Source of the DNA: Muribaculaceae bacterium Isolate-013 (NCI)
GTDB lineage: Bacteria > Bacteroidota > Bacteroidia > Bacteroidales > Muribaculaceae
DNA length: 64,000 nt
NCBI GenBank assembly: GCA_004102785.1
Contig: SCEJ01000001.1
Coordinates: forward strand, 1 to 64,000
Direction: 5' to 3'
Shown: piece after piece, positions 16,506 through 25,420 of the stretch
Layout: each line of letters begins with the position of its first letter
Position numbering within the stretch: the stretch's first letter is position 1
The notes under the pieces: model-generated
What the model saw: the letters and a program-made list of their open reading frames with translations, nothing else
What the model was told of the DNA's origin: nothing
Database searches by the model: none
Translations under genes and position numbers: made by a program

Positions 16506-19499
16506 ATGAAGAGAATCCTACTTCTGGCTCTTGGAGCACAGGCGGCCATCGCATTCGGAGCGAATGCCGCGGAGACAGTTCCTTTCAGCGAGAACTTCGA
16601 CAACCTCACCGGCTTCCGCTCCGGCTGGGCTACTCTCGATGTGAACAACGACGGCCGCACATGGTCACCATACTCCAACCAGGCCACCGTTGAGGGCGAC
16701 TTTTTCACTACAATCGGGATTGACGACTGGCTCTTCACTCCGGCCATAACCCTGGAACAGGGGAAGACCTATGTACTTGAGTTTGAATGTACGAAAGGCT
16801 ACGGCGACAACACCCCTTCGCTGGAGATCAAGTATGGTCTTACACAGACTCCCGAAGGGATGTCGCAGAGCGTACTTCCAGCCACAGTGCAGGATTTCTA
16901 CTTCGCCAACGACAAACAGCGCATCGTTTTCAAGCCCACAGCCACAGGCGACTACTACTTCGGTTTCCACGGCACAGGCACTGAGGTAGGCGGCATAAAA
17001 CTTGACAATATCAACATCAAGGAGGCTACAATGCCGTCGGCCGTAACCGGTCTGACCATTACAAAGTCGGCCACATACGGCGACACGAAAGTGCAGGTAT
17101 CATTCCGCGCCCCACTTACATCGGTTGCTGGTTCTACACTCCAGAGCCTTGAGAAAATTGTGGTTACACGCTCAGGCGTTACTGTCAAAACCATTGAGAA
17201 TCCCACCCCGAATGAGGAAATCTCATTTGAGGATGTATGTGCCTACGGCTCCGGCAACTACGTGTGGAAAGCCGTACCATACGGCGCTGACGGCGAGCAA
17301 GGCATCGCAGCCGAATCCGCACCGGTGTTTGTCGGCGTCAACGCTCCGGCACAGCCTGCCAACGTAAAAGTTGTGGAGGACGGCCACTCGGGCACTCTGA
17401 CCCTCACATGGGACCCTGTGACCACCGACCGCAACGGCGAGGCGATGCCTGCCGAATTCATCGACTACCAGGTGCTGTTCAACGGCAGCTATATCGTGCC
17501 CACCGGCGCCACCTCTCCCCATGTGTTCAAGGCATGCGAGCCTGACGAACAGATTTTCGCTCATGTTGCCGTCGCTGCAAAAAGCTCCTACGGCTCGGGG
17601 GTGACCGCCACCGGCACATTCGTTGCCGGAAAGCCCTATGGCGAATATCATGAATCGTTTGACAACGCAGAAATCTCACACCCGATAGAGCCTACCGCCA
17701 CCGATCTTCAGAAGCCGGCCGACCTGAACGTCTACGACACCGCCATGCTGATGATGGCACTCGGCCTGGAGGGTGATGCCGACGGCACCGACGGATGCGT
17801 GGCCATAACATCACAGTACACCGGCTACTCGGCCGGCATAGCCACAGGCAAATTCAATGCTGACGGTATCGACAACCCATACCTTACCTTCGCCACTCAC
17901 TACTGCCCCATACAGCAGGGTGTGAACATGAAGAACGTAATCACCGTATCGGCCGACACCGGCAACGGATACGAGGATGTTCTTGTCTACGACATGGCCG
18001 GCCACAACGGACTCGAAGGCTGGCACAGAGTGGAAATGCCACTGTCGCAGTTCAAAGGCAACGATGTGATGCTGATGATCAAGGGCACAATAATAAACAG
18101 CCCTTATGTACTGATCGACAACATCAATGTAATCGATTACAAGGATAAGAACCTCACCGCACGCACCCTTTCCGCACCTGAAACCGTCAACCCGGGCGAA
18201 AGCTTCTATGTGTACGGACATGTGGAGAATACCGGAAAGGACGCCACCCCGGTGGCCGAGGCCGTGCTGCTCCTCAACGGCAGGGAAGTCGCAACCGCCA
18301 AAGTCGAGGCACTCCAGCCCGGCAACACCGCCATTGTATCCTTCGGCCAGAAACTCACAATCGTCAATGAGCCGGCCAACGTATATACCATGCGGATCGA
18401 CTACGCCGACGATATGAATGCCGATGACAACCTCTCGGCCGCAGTGACGGTCAAGAACGTACTCCCGAAATATCCCGCCGTCGGCGACCTCCGTGCCGAG
18501 AAATCAGGCAAAAACAGCGTTGCCCTCACATGGAGCGCTCCCACCGGCGAGATGGAGGCCGAGGAAATCACCGAATCGTTTGAGAACGGCACCGACTTCG
18601 CCCACAGCTACGGCGACTGGACTTTCATTGACCGCGACGGCAATCCGGCCGGAAACTACGACAATCTTCCAGGCCTGAGCTCATACAGCGGCCCGTTCAT
18701 CGCCAACGGTGCAAACTACCTTAATTTCGCGGCACGCACCGGCAACAAATCACTCGCATTCGTGATTTCGGAAGAGGACGAGACCGACGACTGGGCCATC
18801 TCGCCACGCCTCTCCGGCGACGCACAGACCGTATCGTTCTACGCCTGCGGCTACGACAAATACGGCTACGCCTACGAAAGCTTCCGATTCCTGGCCTCGA
18901 CAACAGGCAACACCCCCGGTGACTTCACCGAGATTGGAACCGACCAGAATCTCAACTTCATCGGCGGCAAAGAGTGGCAGCACTTCACATTCGACCTCCC
19001 CGAAGGCACTACTTACTTCGCCATCAACTACGCTCCCGACTATGGCATATCCCTGCGTATCGACGACATCACCTTCACACCCGGCGACAGCGGCGAGGCC
19101 CTTGATCTCCTTGGCTACAACGTTTACCGCAATGGCGTGAAGCTCAACAGCGAGACTCTTGCCGAATGTAACTTCGCCGAAAACGAAGTGCCCGGCGGCG
19201 ACCACACCTACCATGTGACAGCAATCTACAACCGCGGCGAATCGCGCGGCTCCAACCCTGCTGAGGTATCGTTCGAGGTATCTCTTGACAAAGTTGAAGC
19301 TGCAGGCATCAGCGTCAGCGGCCGTGAGGGTGAGATAGAAATCACCACCTCGGGCAACGCTGTGGACTACATGGTACTCACCGCCGACGGCCGCTGCATG
19401 ACTTCAGGTGTTGCCGAAGGCAGCATCCGCATCCCCGCTTCGGCAGGCATCTATCTGGTGGCCACCCCCGCCGGAGCGGTCAAGGTTGCAGTAAAATAA
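16506..19499 (+). CDS. Large secreted multidomain protein with adhesin-type and fibronectin-III-like domains
   Basis: A 997-residue secreted protein with a signal peptide ending near ANA-A. The first module (FSENFDNLTGFRSGWATLD ... ENIKLDN-type close at about 165) and a later one (about 665-845, ESFENGTDFAHSYGDWTFID ... ISLRIDDITF) are choice-of-anchor J / cleaved-adhesin jelly rolls. A third diverged copy starts near residue 375 (YHESFDNAEISHP). Fibronectin-III-like segments lie between them (AVTGLTITKSATYGDTKVQVSF; GDLRAEKSGKNSVALTWSAP). The C-terminus (DYMVLTADGR ... AGIYLVATPAGAVKVAVK) fits a type IX-like sorting domain. Such architectures occur in gingipain-linked and other surface adhesins; no catalytic domain is visible. 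A strong terminator follows 38 nt downstream of the stop. Confidence 0.8.
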   Translation: MKRILLLALGAQAAIAFGANAAETVPFSENFDNLTGFRSGWATLDVNNDGRTWSPYSNQATVEGDFFTTIGIDDWLFTPAITLEQGKTYVLEFECTKGYGDNTPSLEIKYGLTQTPEGMSQSVLPATVQDFYFANDKQRIVFKPTATGDYYFGFHGTGTEVGGIKLDNINIKEATMPSAVTGLTITKSATYGDTKVQVSFRAPLTSVAGSTLQSLEKIVVTRSGVTVKTIENPTPNEEISFEDVCAYGSGNYVWKAVPYGADGEQGIAAESAPVFVGVNAPAQPANVKVVEDGHSGTLTLTWDPVTTDRNGEAMPAEFIDYQVLFNGSYIVPTGATSPHVFKACEPDEQIFAHVAVAAKSSYGSGVTATGTFVAGKPYGEYHESFDNAEISHPIEPTATDLQKPADLNVYDTAMLMMALGLEGDADGTDGCVAITSQYTGYSAGIATGKFNADGIDNPYLTFATHYCPIQQGVNMKNVITVSADTGNGYEDVLVYDMAGHNGLEGWHRVEMPLSQFKGNDVMLMIKGTIINSPYVLIDNINVIDYKDKNLTARTLSAPETVNPGESFYVYGHVENTGKDATPVAEAVLLLNGREVATAKVEALQPGNTAIVSFGQKLTIVNEPANVYTMRIDYADDMNADDNLSAAVTVKNVLPKYPAVGDLRAEKSGKNSVALTWSAPTGEMEAEEITESFENGTDFAHSYGDWTFIDRDGNPAGNYDNLPGLSSYSGPFIANGANYLNFAARTGNKSLAFVISEEDETDDWAISPRLSGDAQTVSFYACGYDKYGYAYESFRFLASTTGNTPGDFTEIGTDQNLNFIGGKEWQHFTFDLPEGTTYFAINYAPDYGISLRIDDITFTPGDSGEALDLLGYNVYRNGVKLNSETLAECNFAENEVPGGDHTYHVTAIYNRGESRGSNPAEVSFEVSLDKVEAAGISVSGREGEIEITTSGNAVDYMVLTADGRCMTSGVAEGSIRIPASAGIYLVATPAGAVKVAVK

Positions 19500-19536
19500 C
19501 GCATCCCGCCGGGGCCTCGCCCCCGTCCTAACACAC

Positions 19537-19595
19537 GCAGGTGTATCAAAATTGCCGCATAGCAGTTTCCGGCAATTTGATACACCTGCTTTTTT
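19537..19595 (+). terminator. Strong Rho-independent terminator
   Basis: A 20-bp stem with one bulged A (19537-19557 against 19570-19589) and a 12-nt loop is followed by TTTTTT (19590-19595). The end of the U-tract doubles as the -33 box of the next promoter. Confidence 0.92.
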
Positions 19596-19624
19596 GCGTA
19601 ATATGCCCGAAAAGCATATCTTTG
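19593..19624 (+). promoter_or_regulatory. Bacteroidetes-type promoter overlapping the preceding terminator
   Basis: TTTG at 19593-19596 and TATCTTTG at 19617-19624 with the canonical 20-nt spacing. The ATG of the solute-binding protein is 15 nt further on. Confidence 0.8.
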
Positions 19625-19639
19625 CAGAAAAACAAAGAT

Positions 19640-20434
19640 ATGGGCAAACAGGAACTCAAACCGAAATACCGGTCGCTCGCATTTTACCTTGTGCTGCTGG
19701 CCGGGGCTGTGGCAGCCATGACCGCAGTGAGGCAATGCTCGGCCCCCCGCCTGGAGCAGCGCATTGATCTGCCGGCCGGAGGCGACACTCTCAATGTGGC
19801 AATCGAGGTGTCGCCGATATGCGTGTCGTTTAGCGGCGACACCCTTTCGGGTCCGTACTACGATATGATTGTGCAGGCGGCCGGCGAGATGAACCGCCCG
19901 CTGAAATTCCACCCCTTCACCCGGCTGAACGACGCCCTCGAATGGCTGCGCGACAACCGCTGCCGCCTGGTTGTGGCCGACATTCCGATTACGGCCGACC
20001 TGCGACGCCAATACCGGTTTATCGAGGCTTCCGACGTTGACCGCCTTGTGCTCGTGCAGCGCGCCGACTCGGCAGGCGAGGTCAGTGTGTACACGCAGAC
20101 CGATCTGGCCGGCCACACCGTGTGGGTGCCCAAAGGCTCCCCGGCCAGGATGCGTCTTCACAATCTCGCCCACGAAATAGGCGACACCATAATAGTGCGC
20201 GAAGACCCCGACTACGGCGCCGAGCAGCTTGCCATGCTCGTGCATATCGGTGAACTCGAGGGAGGCCTCACCGTGATGAGCCGCGACCAGGCCGAGATGA
20301 GCCGTCGCCGGTATCCCGACCTTGACGCATCGGTTGAGATATCACTCAACCAGTATCGCGGATGGGCGATGATGCCCCGCGACTCCCTGCTGATGGATTC
20401 GATATCCGCCGCCCTGAAACGTCACCCCTCTTAA
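19640..20434 (+). CDS. Periplasmic solute-binding protein family 3-like (MltF-type N-terminal half)
   Basis: The 264-residue protein has an N-terminal membrane anchor or signal segment (SLAFYLVLLAGAVAAMTAV). A two-lobed family-3 binding fold follows: LNVAIEVSPICVSFSGDTLSGPYYDMI, then LRDNRCRLVVADIPITADLR, then LVLVQR, then LAGHTVWVPKGSP. It resembles the sensor half of the lytic transglycosylase MltF but stops before any transglycosylase domain. No ABC transporter genes are adjacent, so a regulatory or binding role independent of transport is possible. The upstream frame is open, but the promoter at 19593-19624 places the start at MGKQELKPKY. The ligand is unknown. Confidence 0.72.
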   Translation: MGKQELKPKYRSLAFYLVLLAGAVAAMTAVRQCSAPRLEQRIDLPAGGDTLNVAIEVSPICVSFSGDTLSGPYYDMIVQAAGEMNRPLKFHPFTRLNDALEWLRDNRCRLVVADIPITADLRRQYRFIEASDVDRLVLVQRADSAGEVSVYTQTDLAGHTVWVPKGSPARMRLHNLAHEIGDTIIVREDPDYGAEQLAMLVHIGELEGGLTVMSRDQAEMSRRRYPDLDASVEISLNQYRGWAMMPRDSLLMDSISAALKRHPS

Positions 20435-20462
20435 TGCCCCCTCACATATGGCGACACAAATC

Positions 20463-20510
20463 ACAGCCCTCACAACGCCGGTGTTTTGTCAACCGGTATG
20501 TGAGGGCTGT
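20463..20510. terminator. Hairpin between convergent genes, probable bidirectional terminator
   Basis: A perfect 12-bp stem (ACAGCCCTCACA at 20463-20474 with TGTGAGGGCTGT at 20499-20510) encloses an inner CCGGT/ACCGG pair. No long T-run follows on either side. Confidence 0.6.
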
Positions 20511-20593
20511 TATTTCGGAATTATGCCGATTTAGAATCGGCCATACTGTCCGAAAATTTCGGACAGTAGTTCACGTTTATTATTACACAACCT

Positions 20594-22123
20594 CTAATTC
20601 TGATGCTGGAGGCGAAGGAGGTCGTTGACTGTCTTCACTGGGTTGAAGGTGGATACAGGCACCTCCACAAAGGCGGTGTTCCAGCGGCTCATGGCGCCGT
20701 TCCACAGGCCGGGGAGCTCCAGTGCCTTAAGCGGACGGCCGTGGAGCGACTTCGATGAAATGAAGCCGGTCTCGGGGTCGACAAAGTCGGGGAGGTTATA
20801 GCCCTTGCCGTCAAGGTCGCGCACGTAGCATACGAGGTCCACCGGGTTGAAATGCGTGGCATGGGCCATCATTTCGCGGTATTCGGCCTTTGAGAGGTCA
20901 ATCTGCGAACTTTCAAGAATCTGGAGCGAGCACGAGCCGTCGGCGTTATAGGCTATGTACGGGCCGCCGCCCGGTTCCCCTTCGTTACGCACCATGCCGC
21001 ATACGCGCAGAGGGCGGTCAAGGAGGGAGCGGAGATATGTGGCGAGGTCCTCACCCTTCAGCGAGTTGAATTCGGGAGCCTCTATGGAGAACGCCTCACG
21101 CATGAATTTCACCACATCGCCGAGCCGGGTGTCGGTATATTCGCGTAAATCGATAAGGCGGGTGTATTCGGCCACCTTGTCGTGCAGCTCGATGAGATAG
21201 CCGGCGATGACCTGTTTGTAGCGGAGAGTGTCGGCGCGACGCGAGTCGGGCACCACATTGTCGATATTCTTCACAAACACCACGGCGGCGTCTATGGCAT
21301 CGAGATTGCGGATAAGCGCGCCATGGCCGCCTGGACGGAACACCAGCCGGCCGTCCTCGCGGAAGAGGGTGTTATCCTCATTCACAGCCACAGTGTCGGT
21401 GGAAGGTAACTGCTCCGACATCGAAACGTTGATTTTCACACCCATCCGCTGCTCTATGGCAGGCACAGCCTCGGCAAGTTTCTTCTCGAAAGCCTTGCGG
21501 TGCGAGCCCGACACGGTAAGGTGCATGTTGACAGAGCCGTCGGCCTGACATGCCGACTGTGCCCCCTCCATAAGCTGCTCTTCCACCGGTGTGCGGGTGC
21601 CGTCGGCGCTGTGGTGGAACGTGAGGAGTCCTTTGGGAAGCGCGCCGTAGTCAAGCCCCTCGGGGAGGATTATGGCGCGTATCACATCCTTCTCTCGGCC
21701 GTCGGCTATGAGGGTGTCGACGTCGGCTCCATAGTGCTTTTTCGCAGCCTCGTTGAGCTCGTCGAAGAAAGCCACCTTATGTATATCCTTTACAAGGGCG
21801 GCTACATCCGACCCCTCGGCGGGATGCTCTTCGGCCGAGTCGACGAAAGCGAAAAGAGCCTTGAACATACGTGAGGCAGCACCGGAGGCGGGCACGAACT
21901 TGCACACCGAGCCTCCTGCGGCCAGATATTGTTTCCAGCGGTCAACAGCCTCGGCCTCCTCTTCGGCGGAAAGCACGGTTATCCCTGCGCCACAGCGGGC
22001 AGGGGCTGCTATGCGGAGGTAAGGGAAACCGGTGCGGAACCGGTCCACCTGCTGTTCGAGTTGTTCTTCAGTCACACCGCGCGCTTTCAGAAGCTCACGG
22101 TCTTCAGTTGTCAGGTTAAGCAT
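20594..22123 (-). CDS. DUF4301 family protein
   Basis: A 509-residue cytoplasmic protein of the DUF4301 family, widespread in Bacteroidetes and of unknown function. Recognisable parts are KFVPASGAASRMFKALF (reminiscent of a nucleotidyl- or sugar-phosphate-binding loop), the HHSADGTRTPVEEQLMEGA segment, FRPGGHGALIRNLD (Gly-rich, with conserved His), and the C-terminal ELPGLWNGAMSRWNTAFVEVP motif. The H-G-A-L-I-x-N-L-D type motif recalls pyrophosphorylase-like folds, but the reaction is not established. The start at MLNLTTEDRELL is chosen over an upstream in-frame codon because the preceding residues look non-coding. Convergent with the solute-binding gene; the TPR gene lies 92 nt upstream on the same strand. 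Confidence 0.88.
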   Translation of the reverse strand: MLNLTTEDRELLKARGVTEEQLEQQVDRFRTGFPYLRIAAPARCGAGITVLSAEEEAEAVDRWKQYLAAGGSVCKFVPASGAASRMFKALFAFVDSAEEHPAEGSDVAALVKDIHKVAFFDELNEAAKKHYGADVDTLIADGREKDVIRAIILPEGLDYGALPKGLLTFHHSADGTRTPVEEQLMEGAQSACQADGSVNMHLTVSGSHRKAFEKKLAEAVPAIEQRMGVKINVSMSEQLPSTDTVAVNEDNTLFREDGRLVFRPGGHGALIRNLDAIDAAVVFVKNIDNVVPDSRRADTLRYKQVIAGYLIELHDKVAEYTRLIDLREYTDTRLGDVVKFMREAFSIEAPEFNSLKGEDLATYLRSLLDRPLRVCGMVRNEGEPGGGPYIAYNADGSCSLQILESSQIDLSKAEYREMMAHATHFNPVDLVCYVRDLDGKGYNLPDFVDPETGFISSKSLHGRPLKALELPGLWNGAMSRWNTAFVEVPVSTFNPVKTVNDLLRLQHQN

Positions 22124-22215
22124 TTTGTCAGTATTATTAAGGTAGTTGTCAGGTAATCGTCTGTAATCTGCCGCGCGGTGCCAGGGAGAAGGACCGGTGA
22201 ACGGCAATGTGCGTG

Positions 22216-24279
22216 TCAGTGCATTTTCTTGAGCAGAGAGTATGAGGGTATCACCCCGAGCTCGCCGGCCTTCGAGAGGTTCTCCAGGCCGGCCTCTTTG
22301 TTGCCGAGCTGAAGATAAACATAACCGCGGTTATAATATGCCTCGCCCAGGTCAGGCTTCAGCTCTATGGCGCGGTTATATGAACTCAAGGCCGAAGTAT
22401 AGTCGCCGAGCCCCACAAGCACATTCCCCTTATTGAAATATGCGAGGGCCATGCGGGGCGACAGCTCTATGGCGCGGTCGAAATCGGCGATAACGGCACG
22501 GGCCTCAGGAAGCGCCGCACGCATATCACCGCCGCCCACACTCATCTGCCCGGCGCGAGCCACCCCCCGGGCGAAATAACCCAGGGCGAAATCTGGAGCT
22601 ATGCCTACGGCTTTGGTCAGGTCGTCTATGGCCGAGGCATAGTCGCGGAGCACAATGAAATCCATTGCGCGGCCGAAGAAATCCACTGCGCGCGGTGTAT
22701 GGGTGGAGAGATATGAATTGTAATACTCTATCGAGCGGAAATGGCGGTTTATGTCGTCCTCCTCCGTCAGCGGCACAGGATGGTTTGTGACCTGCAAGCC
22801 CATGCGCAGCGCGCGGGTGAGGTTCACATCATCGGCCTCTTTCATGTAATAAGCCGAGGGGCGCAGCTCTGTGGGCGACACATAATAGCTCAGCGTGAAC
22901 ATCGGCTCGATCTCTATGCGCTGCTCGTTATCCTGCACGCGGCCTCGGATATTCTTGCTGGAGTATTCGCGGTCGATGTCAATCTCGCGCTCGACTGTGC
23001 GCAAGGCCGTGAATCGCTTTGCCACCTCCTCGGGCGACAGCGAGGGGATGGAGTCGGCTGCCGCAGAGGCGCCCGGGGCGCTGCCGGCAGAGGCCGGCGG
23101 ACGGATACCCTCGGCCGGAGCCGCAGGCCTGAAATTCTTTGCAAGCTCAAGAGCCTTGTAGTAATCCTTCTCAGCCTGCCCCATCTTCCCCTGGCGGCGG
23201 TAGATGTCGCTGCGCATATACATGGCCTCCGGCATTTCCGGATTCCCCTCTATCACGCGGTTGATATCGGCCAGAGCCTTGGGGTAGGCACGGGTCTCCA
23301 CATAAAGCATCGCGCGGTTGTACAGTGCGCGATAGTCGTCAGGCTCCAGTTCGAGCACTTTGGAAAGATCCTGGATGGCACGGTCATTGTCGGCCGTCTC
23401 CATCCTCAGCATCGCCCGGTTGAAGATTGCCGCCGAATTCACCGGGTCAAGCTGTATGGCATAGTCATAATCGGCCATCGCGCCAAAAAGGTCATCGAGA
23501 TTATAACGCAGATATGCGCGGTTGACATACAGCCCGGCTTCGCGCGGCAACAGCCGTATGGCCTGCGAAAGGTCGTTCTCGGCACGCTGCCAGCGGTTGT
23601 CGCTCAGGGTGTCGGCGCCCGCCACATTGGCCCGGCGCATATCGTAGCCCTTAATCGTCACATCGGCCCGGAGCAGATAAGCGTTGGCAAGATTGCGGTT
23701 CACCTCCAGCGCGCGGTCAACGTCGGCCAGGCCGGCCACCGTATCGCCCCTCTGGAGATAGAGGCGGGCACGCGCCACCAGGCCGTTGTCAAAGCCCGGG
23801 TATTGCTCAAGGAGCCGGTCAAGGGTCACTGCCGCGCTGTCGAGGTCGTCAAGCTCCTGCAATGCCAGGGCCTTGTTGAACATCAGTCCCCGCGCCATGG
23901 GCTGCTGCCTCAGAGCGGCGTCATAGTCGTCGACGGCACTGCGGAGCTTCCCCTGATTCTGCCGGGCCACGCCGCGCACCTCATAGGCGTCGGCGATGAA
24001 CGGGTTCCGCTCTATCGCCTGCGAGGCATCCTCTTCGGCTCCGCGGTAGTCATCAAGGTTCAGCTTGGCCACCGCACGGAAAAACCAGGGCTGCGCCAGA
24101 TAGGGCTTGGCTGCAATCGCCTGGTTGAAATACTGAATCGAAAGCATGTAATCCTCAAAATAGAGCGCATTCTGCCCCACGCGCATCACCTGCTCGGCAT
24201 TGACCTGCGCGTGAGCCGGCAGCCATGGCAGAATCACCGCCGCGGCAACCGCAAGAACTGTTTTGAGGAATAATCGCAT
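22216..24279 (-). CDS. Tetratricopeptide-repeat protein, exported, 687 aa
   Basis: A signal peptide (ending near AHA-Q) is followed by about eleven TPR units in residues 27-365, such as AYLLRADVTIKGYD and AIFNRAMLRMETADNDRAIQDL. A linker rich in Ala, Gly and Pro comes next, then a middle domain around residues 410-505 without TPR character (RGRVQDNEQRIEIEPMFTLS). A final TPR block spans about 530-680 (AYFNKGNVLVGLGDYTSALSSYNRAIELKP). TPRs are protein-protein interaction scaffolds; an exported one of this size may organise envelope complexes. A TAATTTTG box lies at 24296-24289, only 9 nt from the ATG, hinting at a very short leader. Confidence 0.88.
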   Translation of the reverse strand: MRLFLKTVLAVAAAVILPWLPAHAQVNAEQVMRVGQNALYFEDYMLSIQYFNQAIAAKPYLAQPWFFRAVAKLNLDDYRGAEEDASQAIERNPFIADAYEVRGVARQNQGKLRSAVDDYDAALRQQPMARGLMFNKALALQELDDLDSAAVTLDRLLEQYPGFDNGLVARARLYLQRGDTVAGLADVDRALEVNRNLANAYLLRADVTIKGYDMRRANVAGADTLSDNRWQRAENDLSQAIRLLPREAGLYVNRAYLRYNLDDLFGAMADYDYAIQLDPVNSAAIFNRAMLRMETADNDRAIQDLSKVLELEPDDYRALYNRAMLYVETRAYPKALADINRVIEGNPEMPEAMYMRSDIYRRQGKMGQAEKDYYKALELAKNFRPAAPAEGIRPPASAGSAPGASAAADSIPSLSPEEVAKRFTALRTVEREIDIDREYSSKNIRGRVQDNEQRIEIEPMFTLSYYVSPTELRPSAYYMKEADDVNLTRALRMGLQVTNHPVPLTEEDDINRHFRSIEYYNSYLSTHTPRAVDFFGRAMDFIVLRDYASAIDDLTKAVGIAPDFALGYFARGVARAGQMSVGGGDMRAALPEARAVIADFDRAIELSPRMALAYFNKGNVLVGLGDYTSALSSYNRAIELKPDLGEAYYNRGYVYLQLGNKEAGLENLSKAGELGVIPSYSLLKKMH

Positions 24280-24349
24280 AGTTTCTTACAAAATTAGGAA
24301 TAATTCCTTGAAAACATTTTATAATTAATTAAAAAAAACCAAACATCAT

Positions 24350-25054
24350 CTAAAAACCGAGAATAAAATCCACAATCGGACCGGCGAGAAAAGCCGTCAA
24401 GATGCCGTTGATTATCAGTCCGAGGGTGGCATAGGCACCGTAGCGCTCACCGTATTCACTGATGCGACTGGTGCCTATCACATGGGCGGCAGTGCCCATG
24501 CTGAGGCTCTTTGCTACCGGAGCCTTCACATTGCCCCACGACATCATCCTGAGTCCAGCCATGGCGCCGATCATACCCACTATCACTACAACGGCCGAGG
24601 TCAGCGCCGGAATCCCCCCTATCCGGCCTGAAATCTCTATGGCAATGGGGGTGGATACTGATTTCGGAGCGAGAGAGCGGATTACCTCGTCGCTCGCGCC
24701 AAGCCAGCCTGCAATGAGCACCACCGACACAATCCCGACCACACACCCGGTGAATTCGGCGGCCAGCAGCGGCATGAACTGGCTCTTTATATGCCTCAGC
24801 TCATAATAGAGCGGCAATGCAAGCGCCACAATGGCAGGCTTGAGCCAGAACTCTATCATCCGCCCGCCCTGCGAATACTCTTCGTATGATATGCCCGTGA
24901 GCCTTAAAAACAGAATCAGCGAACCGATGGTGAGTATCATCGGATTGAGCAACGCCACACCGCTCCGGCGGCGTATCCATGTAAAAATCCAGAAAAGCAG
25001 GAATGTGAGGGTGATAAGAAACAGCTCGCTCCTCAACAACTGTGATATATCCAT
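24350..25054 (-). CDS. lrgB: LrgB/CidB family membrane protein
   Basis: A 234-residue inner-membrane protein with about seven hydrophobic helices. The family core KSVSTPIAIEISGRIGGIPALTSAVVVIVGMIGAM and the MGTAAHVIGTSRI segment are conserved. LrgAB/CidAB proteins affect murein hydrolase activity and cell lysis in Gram-positives. In plants and some bacteria the relatives export glycolate, glycerate or pyruvate. It starts 9 nt after lrgA, which itself overlaps nhaA, so the three genes form one operon. Confidence 0.93.
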   Translation of the reverse strand: MDISQLLRSELFLITLTFLLFWIFTWIRRRSGVALLNPMILTIGSLILFLRLTGISYEEYSQGGRMIEFWLKPAIVALALPLYYELRHIKSQFMPLLAAEFTGCVVGIVSVVLIAGWLGASDEVIRSLAPKSVSTPIAIEISGRIGGIPALTSAVVVIVGMIGAMAGLRMMSWGNVKAPVAKSLSMGTAAHVIGTSRISEYGERYGAYATLGLIINGILTAFLAGPIVDFILGF

Positions 25055-25063
25055 ATTTACCTG

Positions 25064-25420
25064 TCAATGATTTGAATGACGCTTTATGCGTCCGTGAATA
25101 AACTGGTGGAGGCGCCCTGTGACCACAATAACAAGAAAGATGCTCACAACCGTGGCAACCGTAATCGGCAGCCACTCTCGCGCTATCACATCGAAGTACA
25201 GCATCAGAGCCACGCCCGGCGGCACGAAAAAGAACGCCATATTCTTTATCAGGAAACGGCACACCGGCGCTATCTCGTCGGGACTGACCGCCTTGCGCTC
25301 AAGCAAAGCCGTCAGGAGCAACATGCCGAGGATACTGCCCGGGATTGACAGCCCCGGAATCATAGCCAGCAGCTCCCCTGCCAGCAGACACCCGAATATT
25401 ATACCGAACTGTTTAGCCAT
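25064..25420 (-). CDS. lrgA: LrgA/CidA family membrane protein
   Basis: A 118-residue holin-like membrane protein with four hydrophobic segments and the family motif GLSIPGSILGMLLLTALLER, plus KNMAFFFVPPGVALM. It partners LrgB encoded immediately downstream. The ATG lies inside the last codons of nhaA (8-nt overlap), implying translational coupling. Confidence 0.93.
   Translation of the reverse strand: MAKQFGIIFGCLLAGELLAMIPGLSIPGSILGMLLLTALLERKAVSPDEIAPVCRFLIKNMAFFFVPPGVALMLYFDVIAREWLPITVATVVSIFLVIVVTGRLHQFIHGRIKRHSNH

Noticed and set aside
22741-24273. 510-codon open frame on the plus strand opposite the TPR gene
   Set aside because: It is a shadow of the G+C-rich TPR gene: biased composition, no recognisable domain, no promoter, and the minus-strand protein has clear TPR repeats and a signal peptide.
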